Source: Candidatus Doudnabacteria bacterium (lineage in GTDB: Bacteria; Patescibacteriota; JABMPQ01; JAGQLO01). Taken from it: a stretch of DNA of 48,852 nt. The stretch spans positions 1-48,852 of the forward strand of contig JAGQLO010000006.1 in assembly GCA_020429185.1 (NCBI GenBank), given 5' to 3'. The position numbers and the translations under genes were made by a program. Under the pieces are notes generated by a model, which worked only from the letters and a program-made list of their open reading frames with translations, ran no database searches and was not told the origin of the DNA. How positions within the stretch are numbered: the stretch's first letter is position 1; each line of letters opens with the position of its first letter. This document shows positions 1 to 10,700 of the stretch, piece after piece.

Positions 1-258
<258 letters not shown>

Positions 259-279
259 TTCGCTTCAATAAAGAATCCT

Positions 280-3200
280 ATGGCAACCCCACAAGACTTC
301 GAGGCGATTAAGCTTAAGCTTGCGTCTCCAGATCAGATCCTCGCCTGGAGTTATGGAGAGGTGAAGAAGCCGGAAACAATCAACTATCGAACCCAGCGTC
401 CTGAGAAAGAAGGTCTCTTCTCAGAGCGTATCTTTGGACCAACAAAGGACTGGGAATGTTACTGTGGAAAGTACAAGCGCATCCGCTTTAAGGGTATTAC
501 CTGTGATAAGTGTGGTGTGGAAGTGACTCGTAGCATCGTGCGCCGTGAGCGTATGGGTCACATTACGTTGGCTGCTCCCGTGTCTCACATTTGGTTCCTT
601 CGAGGCGTTCCTTCGAAGGTCGGAATGATGCTTGATATCTCCGTGCGTCAGCTGGAAAAGGTGGTGTACTTTGCGAGCTATCTTGTGACTTCTGTAGATG
701 AAGATGCAAAGCAGGAAGCTGCACAGGAATTGGAAGAGGAGTACAAAGCAACGAAGAAGGAGATTCGCGACCAGTCGAAGACGCTCTTGAAGGAAGCGAA
801 GGACGCGCATGCTGCGGCTGTCGCAGATGGTGCAAAGAAGAAGTCTGCTGATGCGGACTTGGCAAAAGTTGAGAAGCGTATCGAGGCAGACGAAGATAAG
901 AACATGAAGGACCTCGAAGAGGCGTTTGCAAAAGAACAGTCTGACCTGAAGGGAGTTGAGAAGCTACGTATTTTGTCTGAGCTGGAATACCGTGAACTGT
1001 CAGACAAGTACGGTCACGTATTCCAGGCAGGCATCGGTGCTGAATCGCTGCGAAAGGTTCTCGAGGAGATCGATGTTGACGACATGATCGAAGAGCTTCG
1101 TGAAGCAGTTGAGCAAGCAACGGTTGCGCAGCGTCGTAAAATTGAGCGTCGTCTCAACTTGTTCTTGTCGATGAAGAAGGCGGGCATTCGTCCTGAATGG
1201 TCCATTTTGACGGTGTTGCCAATTATTCCTCCTGACCTGCGCCCAATGGTGCAGTTGGATGGTGGTCGATTTGCGGCATCTGACCTGAATGACCTGTACC
1301 GACGCGTGATTAACCGTAACAACCGTTTGAAGCGTTTGCTCGAGTTGAACGCACCAGAGGTGATTACGCGAAACGAGAAGCGTATGTTGCAGGAATCGGT
1401 AGACGCGTTGATCGACAATGGGGCTCGCGCTTCGAAGGCGGCGACAGCAACGACTGGTCAGAAGCGAGCACTTCGATCGCTTGCAGACTTGCTTAAGGGA
1501 AAGCAGGGTCGTTTCCGACAGAACTTGCTTGGTAAGCGAGTGGACTACTCTGGTCGTTCGGTGATTGTGGTCGGACCACAGCTCAAATTGAACGAGGTGG
1601 GTATTCCAAAGACCATGGCACTCGAGTTGTTCAAGCCGTTTGTGATTCAGAAGTTGATTCGTCGTGAAGTTGTGCACAATGTGCGCTCTGCTTCGAAGTT
1701 GATTGATGAGCGTGAATCCGTTGTCTGGGACGTATTGGAAGAGGTGATTCAGGGACACTATGTGTTGCTGAACCGTGCTCCAACGCTTCACCGATTGGGT
1801 ATTCAGGCGTTCCAGCCAATCCTGATTGAAGGTAAGGCAATCCACTTGCACCCAATGGTGTGTACTGCGTTTAATGCCGACTTCGACGGTGACCAGATGG
1901 CTGTGCACGTGCCACTGACCTTTATGGCGCGAAAGGAAGCTCGAGAAATCATGTCAGCTTCTAAGAACTTGCTTCGTCCTGCAACGGGTCAGCCGATTGC
2001 AACGGCTACGAAGGACATGGTGCTTGGATGTTACTTCATTACACGTGAGAAGAAGGGTGCGCTTGGTGAAGGGAAGATCTTCTCATCTGAAGATGAGGCA
2101 CTGTACGCAAGTCAGGTTGGCGCTGTTGATCTTCGTGCCAAGGTGCATGTGCGCATTAAGGAAGGCGATCTCATTGAAACAACTGTTGGTCGCGTGATCT
2201 TTAACCAGCTCCTTCCAGATGAACTTCGTTACGTGAACGAAGTGACGAACAAGAAGGTAATGGCCCGTATCCTCGCTGATGCGTTTGAGCAACTTGGAGA
2301 AGAAGCTGCAGTGCAGTTGATTGATGGATTCAAGGATCTTGGATTCCAGCACCTCACGAAGTCTGGTATTTCGTGGAGTATGAATGACCTCCGTATTCCG
2401 GAGCAGAAACAGGAAATGCTCGATGAAGCAGCTGCAGAGGTTGAAACGATTCGTCAGCAGTTCAAGCAAGGTCTTCTGACCGACAACGAGCGTTACGCTC
2501 GCGTGATCGAGACTTGGGCAGGCGTGAAGGATAAGATTACCGACCTTTCCAAAGATGCGTTGGACCCAACAGGTGCTGTGTATCAGATGGTTGACTCGGG
2601 AGCTCGTGGTTCTTGGCCACAGCTTGTGCAGATGACCGGTATGCGTGGTCTGATGGCTGCTCCTTCGGGGCGCACTATTGAGCTTCCTGTTCTTGATTCG
2701 TTCAAGGAGGGACTTGGTGTGTTGGAGTACTTTATCTCCACTCACGGTGCTCGAAAGGGACAGTCTGACACGGCTCTTCGAACGGCGAATGCTGGATATC
2801 TGACACGTCGTCTTATTGACGTATCCCAGGACATTATTGTGCTTGAGGATGATTGTGGAGACGAAGAAGGTATCTCGATCAACCGAGAAGATAGTGCTGC
2901 GATGCAGACAACTATTGCCCAGCGTATTCTTGGTCGCTATCTGGCGCAGGATGTGAAGGATGGAACCAAGGTGATTGCCAAGGCAGGTGAGGACGTTACG
3001 GTTGAAGCCATGGAGGCAATCGCGAAGCTTGATCCAGATGAGGTGATTATGCGTTCGGTTCTTTCCTGTCGTTTGACAAAGGGCGTGTGTCGCAAGTGTT
3101 ACGGATGGGACTTGGGACACAACAAGCCTGTTGAACTTGGAACTGCTGTTGGAATCATTGCGGCGCAGTCGATTGGTGAACCTGGTACGCAGCTCACGAT

Positions 3201-4332
3201 GCGTACCTTCCATACGGGTGGTGTGGCGTCTGCTGATGACATTACACAAGGTCTTCCACGTGTTGAAGAACTCTTTGAAGCTCGCAACATTAAGAAGCCC
3301 GCTGTTGTTGCACAGGTAGACGGTGTCGTTTCAATCGAGCGAAACGATGACCATCAGGTATTGCGCATCACACCTTCGGGTAGCGAGAAGGACACCTATG
3401 AAATCGAAGAAGGATTCAAGGTGAAGCCGAAGGACGGAGGTATGGTGAAGAAGGGTGCTGTGTTGCTGACGAAGGGTCGAAAGAACATCGTTGCCGAGAA
3501 TGCAGGTCAGGTGAAGGTGGGTACGAAGAATATCCATGTGATCTTGCCTTCGAGCATTGAGCAGATTGAAGAACTTCCTCACGACGCTCCATTGCGTGTG
3601 AAGGATGGAGATCTTGTTGTAGCAGGACTTCAGCTTACAGAAGGACACGTTGATCTTCAGCAGTTGTTTGAAGTGGCTGGTCGTCGTGCGGTTCAGCGTT
3701 ACATCTTGCGTGATGTTCAGGAGATCTACTCAAGTCAGGGGCAGGACATTAACGACAAGCACGTTGAAATCATCATTCGTCAGATGTTGCAGCGTGTACG
3801 TGTAACGAAGTCTGGAGATTCCGACTTCAATACGGGTCAGATTGTGTCTCGCGTTGCTTTCCAGAAGGCAATCGAGGACCTTGAGGCATTGAAGGGAAAG
3901 AAGGAACTTCCTGAGGCTGAGGATATGCTCCTTGGTATCACGAAGGCGTCGTTGACGACGGACTCATTCCTTTCATCTGCTTCCTTCCAGGAAACGGCAC
4001 GTGTGTTGATCGACGCTGCGATTACAGGTCGCGAAGACAATCTTGTTGGCCTAAAGGAAAACGTGATCATTGGTAAGTTGATTCCTGCTGGAACCGGGTT
4101 CGATAGCAGCTTTGCTGCTGAGGCTCGTGAAGAAGCAGCTGAGCAGCTTGCGCTTGATCGGGAACGTGACGAAGAAATGGTCTCGGCAACCCCTTCGTAC
4201 GACGAAGATGGGAATCTCTTGCCACCTGAAGAGTTCGCACTTGAAGAAGGCGACCTTCCGGGTCTCGTCGAAGAGGTGACGTCGGCGGGTACCTCTACAG
4301 ATGACGAGGAAGACAGAGCAATCGAAGTTTAA
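280..4332 (+). CDS. rpoC: RNA polymerase beta' subunit
   Basis: This 1350-residue protein is the largest catalytic subunit of RNA polymerase. The N-terminal zinc site is visible as Cys60, Cys62, Cys75 and Cys78. The catalytic metal-binding loop NADFDGDQM lies near residue 535. The second zinc site is seen as DDCGDEEG with [11 protein letters not shown], near residues 865-945. A charged, Lys/Glu/Ala-rich coiled-coil insertion occupies roughly residues 130-240. The last 60 residues are acidic and poorly conserved. The ATG at 280 gives the normal N-terminus; no convincing Shine-Dalgarno precedes it, which fits translational coupling to rpoB. A strong hairpin terminator follows at 4342. Length is within the family range for beta' without the large proteobacterial insertions. 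Confidence 0.98.
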   Translation: MATPQDFEAIKLKLASPDQILAWSYGEVKKPETINYRTQRPEKEGLFSERIFGPTKDWECYCGKYKRIRFKGITCDKCGVEVTRSIVRRERMGHITLAAPVSHIWFLRGVPSKVGMMLDISVRQLEKVVYFASYLVTSVDEDAKQEAAQELEEEYKATKKEIRDQSKTLLKEAKDAHAAAVADGAKKKSADADLAKVEKRIEADEDKNMKDLEEAFAKEQSDLKGVEKLRILSELEYRELSDKYGHVFQAGIGAESLRKVLEEIDVDDMIEELREAVEQATVAQRRKIERRLNLFLSMKKAGIRPEWSILTVLPIIPPDLRPMVQLDGGRFAASDLNDLYRRVINRNNRLKRLLELNAPEVITRNEKRMLQESVDALIDNGARASKAATATTGQKRALRSLADLLKGKQGRFRQNLLGKRVDYSGRSVIVVGPQLKLNEVGIPKTMALELFKPFVIQKLIRREVVHNVRSASKLIDERESVVWDVLEEVIQGHYVLLNRAPTLHRLGIQAFQPILIEGKAIHLHPMVCTAFNADFDGDQMAVHVPLTFMARKEAREIMSASKNLLRPATGQPIATATKDMVLGCYFITREKKGALGEGKIFSSEDEALYASQVGAVDLRAKVHVRIKEGDLIETTVGRVIFNQLLPDELRYVNEVTNKKVMARILADAFEQLGEEAAVQLIDGFKDLGFQHLTKSGISWSMNDLRIPEQKQEMLDEAAAEVETIRQQFKQGLLTDNERYARVIETWAGVKDKITDLSKDALDPTGAVYQMVDSGARGSWPQLVQMTGMRGLMAAPSGRTIELPVLDSFKEGLGVLEYFISTHGARKGQSDTALRTANAGYLTRRLIDVSQDIIVLEDDCGDEEGISINREDSAAMQTTIAQRILGRYLAQDVKDGTKVIAKAGEDVTVEAMEAIAKLDPDEVIMRSVLSCRLTKGVCRKCYGWDLGHNKPVELGTAVGIIAAQSIGEPGTQLTMRTFHTGGVASADDITQGLPRVEELFEARNIKKPAVVAQVDGVVSIERNDDHQVLRITPSGSEKDTYEIEEGFKVKPKDGGMVKKGAVLLTKGRKNIVAENAGQVKVGTKNIHVILPSSIEQIEELPHDAPLRVKDGDLVVAGLQLTEGHVDLQQLFEVAGRRAVQRYILRDVQEIYSSQGQDINDKHVEIIIRQMLQRVRVTKSGDSDFNTGQIVSRVAFQKAIEDLEALKGKKELPEAEDMLLGITKASLTTDSFLSSASFQETARVLIDAAITGREDNLVGLKENVIIGKLIPAGTGFDSSFAAEAREEAAEQLALDRERDEEMVSATPSYDEDGNLLPPEEFALEEGDLPGLVEEVTSAGTSTDDEEDRAIEV

Positions 4333-4341
4333 TCGCTTCTT

Positions 4342-4378
4342 ACAAAACACACCTTGCGGGGTGTGTTTTGTATTTTGT
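4342..4378 (+). terminator. rpoBC terminator
   Basis: A perfect 12-bp inverted repeat (4342-4353 with 4360-4371, loop of six bases) directly follows the rpoC stop codon and is followed by a T-rich stretch. It should end the rpoBC transcript. Confidence 0.8.
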
Positions 4379-4416
4379 GCAAACACTCAATTGCTGTTTA
4401 TTGTCAAGTCGTTATG

Positions 4417-4425
4417 TGCTATACT
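4417..4425 (+). promoter_or_regulatory. Extended -10 promoter of ftsK
   Basis: TG-C-TATACT reads as an extended -10 element about 40 bases before the ftsK ATG. No good -35 box is present at the right distance, which extended -10 promoters tolerate. The same TGCTA core recurs upstream of several other genes in the window. Confidence 0.5.
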
Positions 4426-4464
4426 CTCGTGGTAACTTGAAGACAAAGATTGTTCAGATTGTGT

Positions 4465-6696
4465 ATGGCAAAGCGAAAAAAGAAAGGATCAGGACGTAGG
4501 AAGAAACCACCAGTAAAAGCTGGCTGGAGTATTTCTTCTGGAATTAAGCCAGAAACCTTACGGGGGCTGGTTATCGTGTCTGTATTTGGAGCTTCCGCGG
4601 TGTTTGCTCTTTCGCTTCTTGATGTGGCGGGTCCGCTTGGAACGTATGTCTCAAACGGACTTCGGTGGGTGTTTGGGTGGTTTGCTTGGGTATTTACGTT
4701 CTTGTTATTCGGTGTTGGAGTCCAGCTTATCCGAATTGAAAAAACGGAAGGAAAATCTATTCGTCCTGCGGCTGTCCTTGGGCTATTGGTATTTGTGAGC
4801 TCTCTTTCCGGGATTCTGCATCTTACACAGCCGCATGATCAAGCCCTGGAGGTTGTTTCACAACATCGTGGTGGGGGGTTTGTCGGATTTTTAGCTTCAT
4901 ATTATTTGGAAGCTGTAGCCAGCCAATGGCTTACATTTGTCATTTTGTTTGTTCTCGCTGTTGGAAGCTTGTTGGTGATGTTGTCGACGTCACTTGCTCA
5001 AGCAGTGGATCTTCTGCAGCGCGCTTGGGAGGCTATGGGACGAGCACTTCTTTGGGTGCGAGGGCGTACGCGGGGAGATGGTGAAAAAGGATCTTCTGGT
5101 ATTCGTGTGAGTTCAATGCAGGTGAACCAGCATGGGTCTGATGATGACGACGAAGAGGATGATGAGTCGGAAGAAGAGCGCGATCCTCGAAGAGCTGGTT
5201 TCGAAACTAGGCCAGTTCAGGCCGCTTCTGTTAGCGGTGAAGTTGCTGCGGAAGATGGAGTTGCTCAAACAGAAAGGCTCGATCCAAATTGGAAGCCGTT
5301 CCCGTTAAAATTGCTTGTAAAGGACAGTGGTCGTCCTGAAACAACAGATTTGGAGGGATCTGCGAATAAAATTCGTGACACGCTTGATTCATTTGGCATT
5401 CAGGTGGATATGGAGGAGGTGAACGTAGGACCAACGGTTACACAGTTTACGATGCGACCGGCTGAGGGTGTTCGTTTGAATCAGATTACGACACTGCAGA
5501 GCGACCTCTCGCTTGCGCTTGCAGCTCACCCATTGCGTATCGAAGCTCCTATTCCTGGTCGTTCGTTGGTTGGTATTGAAGTTCCGAACAAGACTGTTTC
5601 AACGGTTCGATTGCGGGGCGTTCTAGAGTCGCAAGAGTTTAAAGATCGAAAGAGTGCTCTTAGTCTTCCGTTGGGTCGTACCGTTTCTGGTGCTTCAGAG
5701 ATTGCAAACTTGGCAAAGATGCCCCACTTGCTTATTGCAGGTGCAACTGGTGCTGGAAAATCTGTGTGTATCAACTCCATTCTCGTGTCGCTGTTGTATC
5801 AGAACTCTCCTCAGGAGTTGAAGCTTATTCTTGTCGACCCGAAGAAGGTTGAGTTGACGAACTACAATGGTCTCCCACATTTGCTTACTCCTGTGGTAAC
5901 GGAAGTTGATAAAACAGTGAATGCGTTGAAGTGGGCGGTCTCTGAGATGGAGCGTCGATTTAAGCTTCTTTCCGAAGTTGGAAAGCGTGATATTACATCC
6001 TACAACGAAATTTCAGATGAGAAGTTGCCGTACTTAGTTATCGTGATCGATGAGCTTGCTGACTTGATGGCAGTCGCGGCAAATGAAGTGGAGGCCGCCA
6101 TTGTTCGACTGGCGCAGATGGCTCGTGCAGTTGGTATTCACTTGATATTGGCTACGCAGCGTCCTTCCGTGAATGTGATTACTGGTTTGATTAAGGCGAA
6201 TATTACCGCTCGTATCGCGTTTGCTGTTGCCTCTCAGATTGATTCGCGTACGATCATTGATACCGCTGGCGCTGAGAAATTACTGGGAAATGGAGACATG
6301 TTGTATATCACCAGTGATTTATCGAAACCGCGACGCGTCCAGGGGGCATTTGTAGATGACAAGGAAATCAAGCGCGTAAAGGAAGCTTCGGAAGACTATG
6401 GTGTCGTGGATTACAATGAGGATGTGACAGATGGAACTTCTGGAAGTGGTGGGTCTTCTGGAGGGGATGGAGGGGCGATTGATGATGATTTGTATGATGA
6501 GGCGCGCGCGTTGGTCATTCAGACTGGGAAGGCCTCTGCTTCCTACCTGCAGCGTCGGCTACGTGTTGGATATGCTCGTGCAGCTCGGCTGCTCGATATT
6601 CTGGAAGAGCAGGGAGTCGTGGGTCCGGCAGATGGTGCGAGGCCACGAGAAGTATTTGTGCAGCCGGACGATGTTCCGCCGCCAGAAGCTGAATAA
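4465..6696 (+). CDS. ftsK: DNA translocase FtsK/SpoIIIE
   Basis: This 743-residue protein is a hexameric DNA pump that moves chromosome termini through the division septum. The first 200 residues hold several hydrophobic helices that anchor it in the membrane, after a Lys/Arg-rich start. An acidic low-complexity linker (about 215-240) leads to the motor domain, with Walker A GATGAGKS near residue 427 and Walker B VIVIDELADL near 525. The final 65 residues form a winged-helix gamma domain (DEARALVIQTGKASASYLQR) that in the family reads KOPS-type polarity sequences. A TTG at 4450 is in frame, but ATG 4465 gives the usual basic start MAKRKKK. It lies downstream of rpoC but has its own promoter. 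Confidence 0.95.
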   Translation: MAKRKKKGSGRRKKPPVKAGWSISSGIKPETLRGLVIVSVFGASAVFALSLLDVAGPLGTYVSNGLRWVFGWFAWVFTFLLFGVGVQLIRIEKTEGKSIRPAAVLGLLVFVSSLSGILHLTQPHDQALEVVSQHRGGGFVGFLASYYLEAVASQWLTFVILFVLAVGSLLVMLSTSLAQAVDLLQRAWEAMGRALLWVRGRTRGDGEKGSSGIRVSSMQVNQHGSDDDDEEDDESEEERDPRRAGFETRPVQAASVSGEVAAEDGVAQTERLDPNWKPFPLKLLVKDSGRPETTDLEGSANKIRDTLDSFGIQVDMEEVNVGPTVTQFTMRPAEGVRLNQITTLQSDLSLALAAHPLRIEAPIPGRSLVGIEVPNKTVSTVRLRGVLESQEFKDRKSALSLPLGRTVSGASEIANLAKMPHLLIAGATGAGKSVCINSILVSLLYQNSPQELKLILVDPKKVELTNYNGLPHLLTPVVTEVDKTVNALKWAVSEMERRFKLLSEVGKRDITSYNEISDEKLPYLVIVIDELADLMAVAANEVEAAIVRLAQMARAVGIHLILATQRPSVNVITGLIKANITARIAFAVASQIDSRTIIDTAGAEKLLGNGDMLYITSDLSKPRRVQGAFVDDKEIKRVKEASEDYGVVDYNEDVTDGTSGSGGSSGGDGGAIDDDLYDEARALVIQTGKASASYLQRRLRVGYARAARLLDILEEQGVVGPADGARPREVFVQPDDVPPPEAE

Positions 6697-6796
6697 CCTG
6701 AACACATTTTGTGTCTTGTCTTTTCTGTCTGGCATGCGACCATAGCCGGCCGCCCCTTTGGGTCGAGAATATGGTTTGGGGCGCTTTTCGTTGTTG

Positions 6797-6805
6797 TGAT
6801 ATTGA
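6797..6805 (+). promoter_or_regulatory. Possible extended -10 of the RodZ-like gene
   Basis: TG-A-TATTGA lies 12 bases before the ATG at 6818, which would give a leader of only about six bases. No clear -35 box is visible. Confidence 0.35.
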
Positions 6806-6817
6806 ACTGAAGTAGGT

Positions 6818-7678
6818 ATGCCGCAGGTGTTTTCGTCGAGAGAAGTTCGCTCTTCTCAGACATTGTCTGAGCGTCTTCAGGCTGCGCGTCGTTTGCGCGG
6901 CGTTTCATTGGAGGACGTCGCCCGAGAAACAGGGGTGCAGGCGCGCTATTTAGAATGGATTGAGGAGGCACGGTTTGATCTTCTTCCTGCCGGTGTCTAT
7001 ACCAAGGGATTTTTGTCCCGCTACGCGCGTGCGATGAACTTGCCGGAAGATGAGATTTTGGCGCTGTACGATCATGAGCGTGGTGTCGATACCAATATTC
7101 GAAAGGCGCGGGGTGAAGAGTTTCCTGAGGTGAAACCTATTTCTGCTCAGCGAACCCGCTTTCTGTTGTCTCCTCGTACGTTGCGTCTCTCTATCGCATT
7201 GTTATTGGTGGTTGCTCTTGCGGGGTATCTCGTGTTTCAGTTTCGTGCGCTTTCAACGCCACCTATCTTGCGGGTTGATTCTCCGGCTTCTGATATGACA
7301 ATTGAGGCAACAACCTTTGAGGTACAGGGCGTTGTTGAAGAGGGAAGTCGATTGTTGCTCAACGGATCTGATGTAAGAGTGGGAGCTGATGGTGCGTTTG
7401 TGGTTGAGGTGCCTCTTGAGCCTGGAGAAAATCATCTACGCTTTGTGGCGACAAGTCCTGTTGGAAAAGAGACAGTGCTTGAGCGTACGGTTGTTGTTCC
7501 TGCATCTCAAGAACCAGTTGTGACAGATGATTCTGATCAGGGCATTTCTTTTGATCAAGGAGGTGTGTTGCCTGAGAGTGTTGAAACTGACGGGGCGAGC
7601 TTGTTGGAAGATTCTTCGACGTCTGGATCTACGGAAGTGATTGAGAGTTCTCCCGAGCCTTCCGTCACTACTCCATAG
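6818..7678 (+). CDS. RodZ-like membrane protein with N-terminal helix-turn-helix
   Basis: This 286-residue protein has an N-terminal helix-turn-helix domain of the RodZ/HTH_25 type (LSERLQAARRLRGVSLEDVA, then LPAGVYTKGFLSRYA) over residues 10-85. A single membrane helix follows at about 127-147 (SIALLLVVALAGYLVFQF). The outer part is a beta-rich Ig-like or glucodextranase-B-like domain (about 153-228) ending in a Ser/Glu-rich tail. RodZ links MreB filaments to the cell envelope, so a role in shape or division is likely. No mreB is in the window, so this rests on domain order only. It stands alone between ftsK and recA. Confidence 0.8.
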   Translation: MPQVFSSREVRSSQTLSERLQAARRLRGVSLEDVARETGVQARYLEWIEEARFDLLPAGVYTKGFLSRYARAMNLPEDEILALYDHERGVDTNIRKARGEEFPEVKPISAQRTRFLLSPRTLRLSIALLLVVALAGYLVFQFRALSTPPILRVDSPASDMTIEATTFEVQGVVEEGSRLLLNGSDVRVGADGAFVVEVPLEPGENHLRFVATSPVGKETVLERTVVVPASQEPVVTDDSDQGISFDQGGVLPESVETDGASLLEDSSTSGSTEVIESSPEPSVTTP

Positions 7679-7699
7679 TTTTTTTGACAGTACGCGTGG

Positions 7700-7726
7700 G
7701 CTGCTTTTAGGGCAGCGTTTTAGTTT
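7700..7726 (+). terminator. Possible terminator after the RodZ-like gene
   Basis: GCTGC (7700-7704) pairs with GCAGC (7712-7716) and is followed by a short T-rich run. The stem is only five base pairs, so the call is weak. Confidence 0.4.
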
Positions 7727-7739
7727 CTTGAGGTTTGTG

Positions 7740-7800
7740 TTGTGTGACATGGGGATGTCCTGGGCATAACCGGGACTTGCGTCCGTGGCTCACCACGCTA
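7740..7800 (+). promoter_or_regulatory. Structured leader upstream of recA
   Basis: The 185-base gap before recA contains three consecutive small hairpins: GACAT/ATGTC (7746-7759), CGGGAC/GTCCG (7771-7785) and GTGG/CCAC (7785-7796). Together they suggest a folded 5' untranslated region. No SOS-type operator is evident. A TTGACA at 7684 could be the -35 box, but no matching -10 box is clear. Confidence 0.35.
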
Positions 7801-7863
7801 CCGTTTCTCTACATTCATTCTTCCCCGTCTGTGGCGGATAGACGCTGGGTTCAACTACTTTTT

Positions 7864-9012
7864 ATGGCACGAACGACCACCACAACGAAGAAGAAGGCAA
7901 AGGCAACATCAGCAGCGTCTGCTGAGGCTTCCGCAAAAAAAACGGAAGACGCTGCGCGATCAAAAGCCGCGACCGTGGCGATTGATCAAATTCAAGAGCG
8001 TTTTGGACAGGGGGCAATCATGCGTCTTGGAGAAGTGCGCATGACAGATGTAGATGCAATTTCAACGGGGTCCGTTTCTCTTGATGTAGCGCTTGGGGTT
8101 GGAGGATTTCCTCGTGGGCGAATTATTGAAGTTTACGGACCAGAATCTTCTGGTAAGTCCACGTTGGCGCAGCATGTTGCAGCAAATGCACAGCGTGCAG
8201 GAGATATTGTGGCCTACGTCGACGCGGAACATGCGCTCGATCCTGACTATGCGCGTAAGATTGGGGTGAATATTGACGACTTGCTTATTTCCCAGCCGGA
8301 GTCTGGGGAACAGGCGTTGGAAATTGTTGAAACGCTTGTGCGATCGAATGCCATTGGGCTTATTGTTGTTGACTCTGTGGCTGCTTTGACACCGCGCGCT
8401 GAGATTGAAGGTGAGATGGGGGATTCTCATATGGGACTTCAGGCACGATTGATGTCGCAGGCGTTGCGAAAGCTTACGAGTGTCGTAGCTAAGACGGGAA
8501 CAACGGTTGTATTTATCAACCAGATTCGTATGAAGATCGGGGTAATGTTTGGAAACCCCGAAGAAACACCGGGTGGAAAGGCATTGAAGTTTTATTCTTC
8601 TGTGCGTATTGACCTTCGGCGTTCTGCTCAAATTAAGCAGGGCGACAAAACGATTGGAAACCGTGTAAAGGTGAAGATTGTGAAGAACAAGGTTGCTCCT
8701 CCATTCCAAACGTGTGAGTTCGACATTATGTACAACGAGGGTATCTCACGCATGGGAGACCTTATCGATGTAGCCTCGCAGTATAAAATTGTGAAAAAAT
8801 CAGGTGCTTGGTTCAACTACGGAGAGGATCAGTTGGGTCAGGGACGTGAGGCGGCAAAGCGGCACCTTCGGGATAATCCGAAGATTGCTAATGAGATTGA
8901 AAAGAAGATCTGGCAGTTTGTGAAACTTGAACGAGAGGCCCTTGCAGATGGCAAGACGGTCGAACAATCGTTTGAGCACGCGGCAGCTGAGATCTCGGGG
9001 ACGTCTTCATAG
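7864..9012 (+). CDS. recA: Recombinase RecA
   Basis: This 382-residue protein is the strand-exchange recombinase for homologous recombination and the SOS co-protease. The Walker A motif GPESSGKS lies near residue 97 and Walker [11 protein letters not shown] near 165. The L1/L2 region is intact ([40 protein letters not shown]). The first 40 residues are a Lys/Ala/Thr-rich extension beyond the usual N-terminus. An in-frame earlier start at 7735 would add 43 residues with no RecA character and a cysteine-rich beginning, so ATG 7864 ([11 protein letters not shown]) is preferred. No obvious Shine-Dalgarno precedes it. It is monocistronic, with a strong terminator after it. Confidence 0.97.
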   Translation: MARTTTTTKKKAKATSAASAEASAKKTEDAARSKAATVAIDQIQERFGQGAIMRLGEVRMTDVDAISTGSVSLDVALGVGGFPRGRIIEVYGPESSGKSTLAQHVAANAQRAGDIVAYVDAEHALDPDYARKIGVNIDDLLISQPESGEQALEIVETLVRSNAIGLIVVDSVAALTPRAEIEGEMGDSHMGLQARLMSQALRKLTSVVAKTGTTVVFINQIRMKIGVMFGNPEETPGGKALKFYSSVRIDLRRSAQIKQGDKTIGNRVKVKIVKNKVAPPFQTCEFDIMYNEGISRMGDLIDVASQYKIVKKSGAWFNYGEDQLGQGREAAKRHLRDNPKIANEIEKKIWQFVKLEREALADGKTVEQSFEHAAAEISGTSS

Positions 9013-9030
9013 GCGCTACGGCGCTTATAT

Positions 9031-9068
9031 AAGCCAAAAGCGGCCTTAGGCCGCTTTTGGCTTTTTGT
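9031..9068 (+). terminator. recA terminator
   Basis: A perfect 15-bp inverted repeat (9031-9045 with 9049-9063, three-base loop) runs into a T-tract 18 bases after the recA stop. Confidence 0.9.
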
Positions 9069-9199
9069 ATGGACGTTTTTTGTTGTGTTTGGTATCTTGC
9101 ATCGTTCTGGTTGTGTTCACTCGAGTGAGGGTAGCTTGAGTGTTTGGGGCGTATTTTTTAACTTGTTGCCATGACTCGGGCTGGAGTTGTGGGAAGGGT

Positions 9200-10603
9200 A
9201 TGGTTCCAAGGATGGAACGACAGAAGGGCGACGCCAGTCTGAGCTGGCGGCAAAAGGCCTGGAAGGTCTTCGACGAACTCTCGCTCGTGTTTGGGGTACT
9301 CACCGCGCTCGTGTGGTGTTTCCTCAATTACGAGTCATGGAGCAACCTCGTGAACTACGAGATCTTCCATGGATCGAAGTGGTTCGGACATGCGCACGTC
9401 GACGCCGAAGGCGCGGTCCACTACTCGATCACGGTTGGGTACGTGGTGACCGGAGTGTTGCTGAGCCTCACGTTCTTCACTGACGTCGGTATCGAGCTCA
9501 AGGAGTTCGTGCTCGACAAGGTCGGGAAGTGGGGGGAGGTATTGTCGCCGTTCGCCGGCACGGCCGGTGGTGTGATCGGGCCGATGCTCGTGTACGTTTC
9601 GTTCTGCACGATCTTCGTCGTGTGGGCCGAAATGAACAGGGGTGTCATTGCCGTGACGGCGACGGACATCGCGCTCGCGTTGTTTTTGCTGAAGCGGTTC
9701 TTCGGACCGGGGCACGCAATCATTGGGTTCGCGATGATTCTGGCCGTCGCTGACGACGGCGTGGGACTCGCGTTCATCGGCATTTTCCTGAGTAAGGGCG
9801 AAGTTGGGCTTTGGTGGATGCTGTCGTTTGCGATTGCGCTTGCGGTGGGAATTATCGGAGGACGCGTCTTCCGTATTCAGCACCCGTTGTTCTACTTCGT
9901 CTTCTCGGTGGTACCGTGTTGGTTGTGCTTCCAGGTGTCCGGTCTTGAGCCGGCTCTGGGCGCGGTCATCGGGGCCTTCGCGATGCCCACGGGCAAAGAG
10001 GGGGGCGTGTTCGATGCGGAAGAGCTGGAACGCTCGGTGAAACACGATCCTGGCTACGACAAGGCAGGCAACCGCTTCAAGGCCTGGGTGCATGCGCCTA
10101 AGGTGGTCGTTCTGTTTGCGTTCGGGTTCGTGGCGTGTGGTGTGCCGATGACGGCGGCGAGCTTCAACGTGGCAACGCTGATCTTCTCGGCGAGCCTGTT
10201 CATCGGGAAGACCTTCTTCATCTTCGGTCTGACGGTCGCGGCTCACTATGGGTTGTCTTGGCTGCCCGAGTGGAAGGTCTTCACCTGGCTGCGGCTGCAC
10301 AAGATCCGTGCACGCCTGGCTGAAGGTGTCACGTTCCGCGAGTTGTTCGCGGGCAGTATCGCGTGCAGCGTTGGCTGTACAGTGGCGCTGTTCATGATCA
10401 ACGCGACGTGGTCCGAAGGATGGATGCTCGACGGTGCACGCCTCGGCTCCGTGCTTTCGTTGCCGGTGGGCTGGTTCATGTTGTGGCTGCTGCAGAGGCT
10501 CACCGGTCCGTTCCGTCGGTTCGAGACCAAGGAGGCCTGGAGCGCCGCAGTTGAGGCGCTCTCTGACCCCGTCGAGGTCACGCCCGAGCCGTTGGCCGTG
10601 TAG
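9200..10603 (+). CDS. nhaA: NhaA-type Na+/H+ antiporter, divergent
   Basis: This 467-residue polytopic membrane protein matches the NhaA pattern: FFTDVGIELKEF corresponds to the FFLLVGLELKRE region, ATDIALALFLL to the TDIAFALG helix, and AVADDGVGLAFIGIF to the helix with the paired transport aspartates. It would exchange sodium for protons across the inner membrane. About ten hydrophobic helices are visible. The DNA is clearly richer in G and C at third positions than recA or efp on either side, and it forms its own unit with a terminator at 10623, suggesting separate acquisition. Start choice is uncertain: ATG 9200 follows a purine-rich run, and ATG 9212 or an upstream TTG at 9140 are alternatives. 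Confidence 0.8.
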   Translation: MVPRMERQKGDASLSWRQKAWKVFDELSLVFGVLTALVWCFLNYESWSNLVNYEIFHGSKWFGHAHVDAEGAVHYSITVGYVVTGVLLSLTFFTDVGIELKEFVLDKVGKWGEVLSPFAGTAGGVIGPMLVYVSFCTIFVVWAEMNRGVIAVTATDIALALFLLKRFFGPGHAIIGFAMILAVADDGVGLAFIGIFLSKGEVGLWWMLSFAIALAVGIIGGRVFRIQHPLFYFVFSVVPCWLCFQVSGLEPALGAVIGAFAMPTGKEGGVFDAEELERSVKHDPGYDKAGNRFKAWVHAPKVVVLFAFGFVACGVPMTAASFNVATLIFSASLFIGKTFFIFGLTVAAHYGLSWLPEWKVFTWLRLHKIRARLAEGVTFRELFAGSIACSVGCTVALFMINATWSEGWMLDGARLGSVLSLPVGWFMLWLLQRLTGPFRRFETKEAWSAAVEALSDPVEVTPEPLAV

Positions 10604-10622
10604 CGCTCATGCTGGTTGCCTA

Positions 10623-10654
10623 GGCAGGACTTCGGTCCGCCTTTTTTCTTTGTC
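10623..10654 (+). terminator. Terminator of the nhaA-like unit
   Basis: GGCAGGAC and GTCCGCC flank a TTCG tetraloop (10623-10641), with one bulged base, followed by TTTTTTCTTTG. The C-interrupted T-tract is shared with the other GC-rich units in the window. Confidence 0.85.
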
Positions 10655-10693
10655 AAAAAAAAACGCCGTGCGATGAGACACGACGTTTTTTTT
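10655..10693 (-). terminator. efp operon terminator
   Basis: On the minus strand an eight-pair stem (10663-10670 with 10679-10686) is followed by nine T residues. The single A/C mismatch seen on the plus strand becomes a U-G pair in the minus-strand RNA, supporting function for the ychF-NUDIX-efp transcript. Confidence 0.8.
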
Positions 10694-10700
10694 GTAAGAG

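Noticed and set aside
1000-3249. Long antisense open frames opposite rpoC
   Set aside because: They mirror the codon bias of rpoC and have His/Arg/Leu-rich sequences typical of shadow frames.
7735-7863. 43-codon N-terminal extension of RecA
   Set aside because: Sequence has no RecA character and coincides with leader hairpins.
9335-10300. Antisense 321-codon frame opposite the NhaA-like gene
   Set aside because: The plus frame has clear NhaA motifs and membrane helices; the antisense product is a charged, His/Arg-rich shadow.
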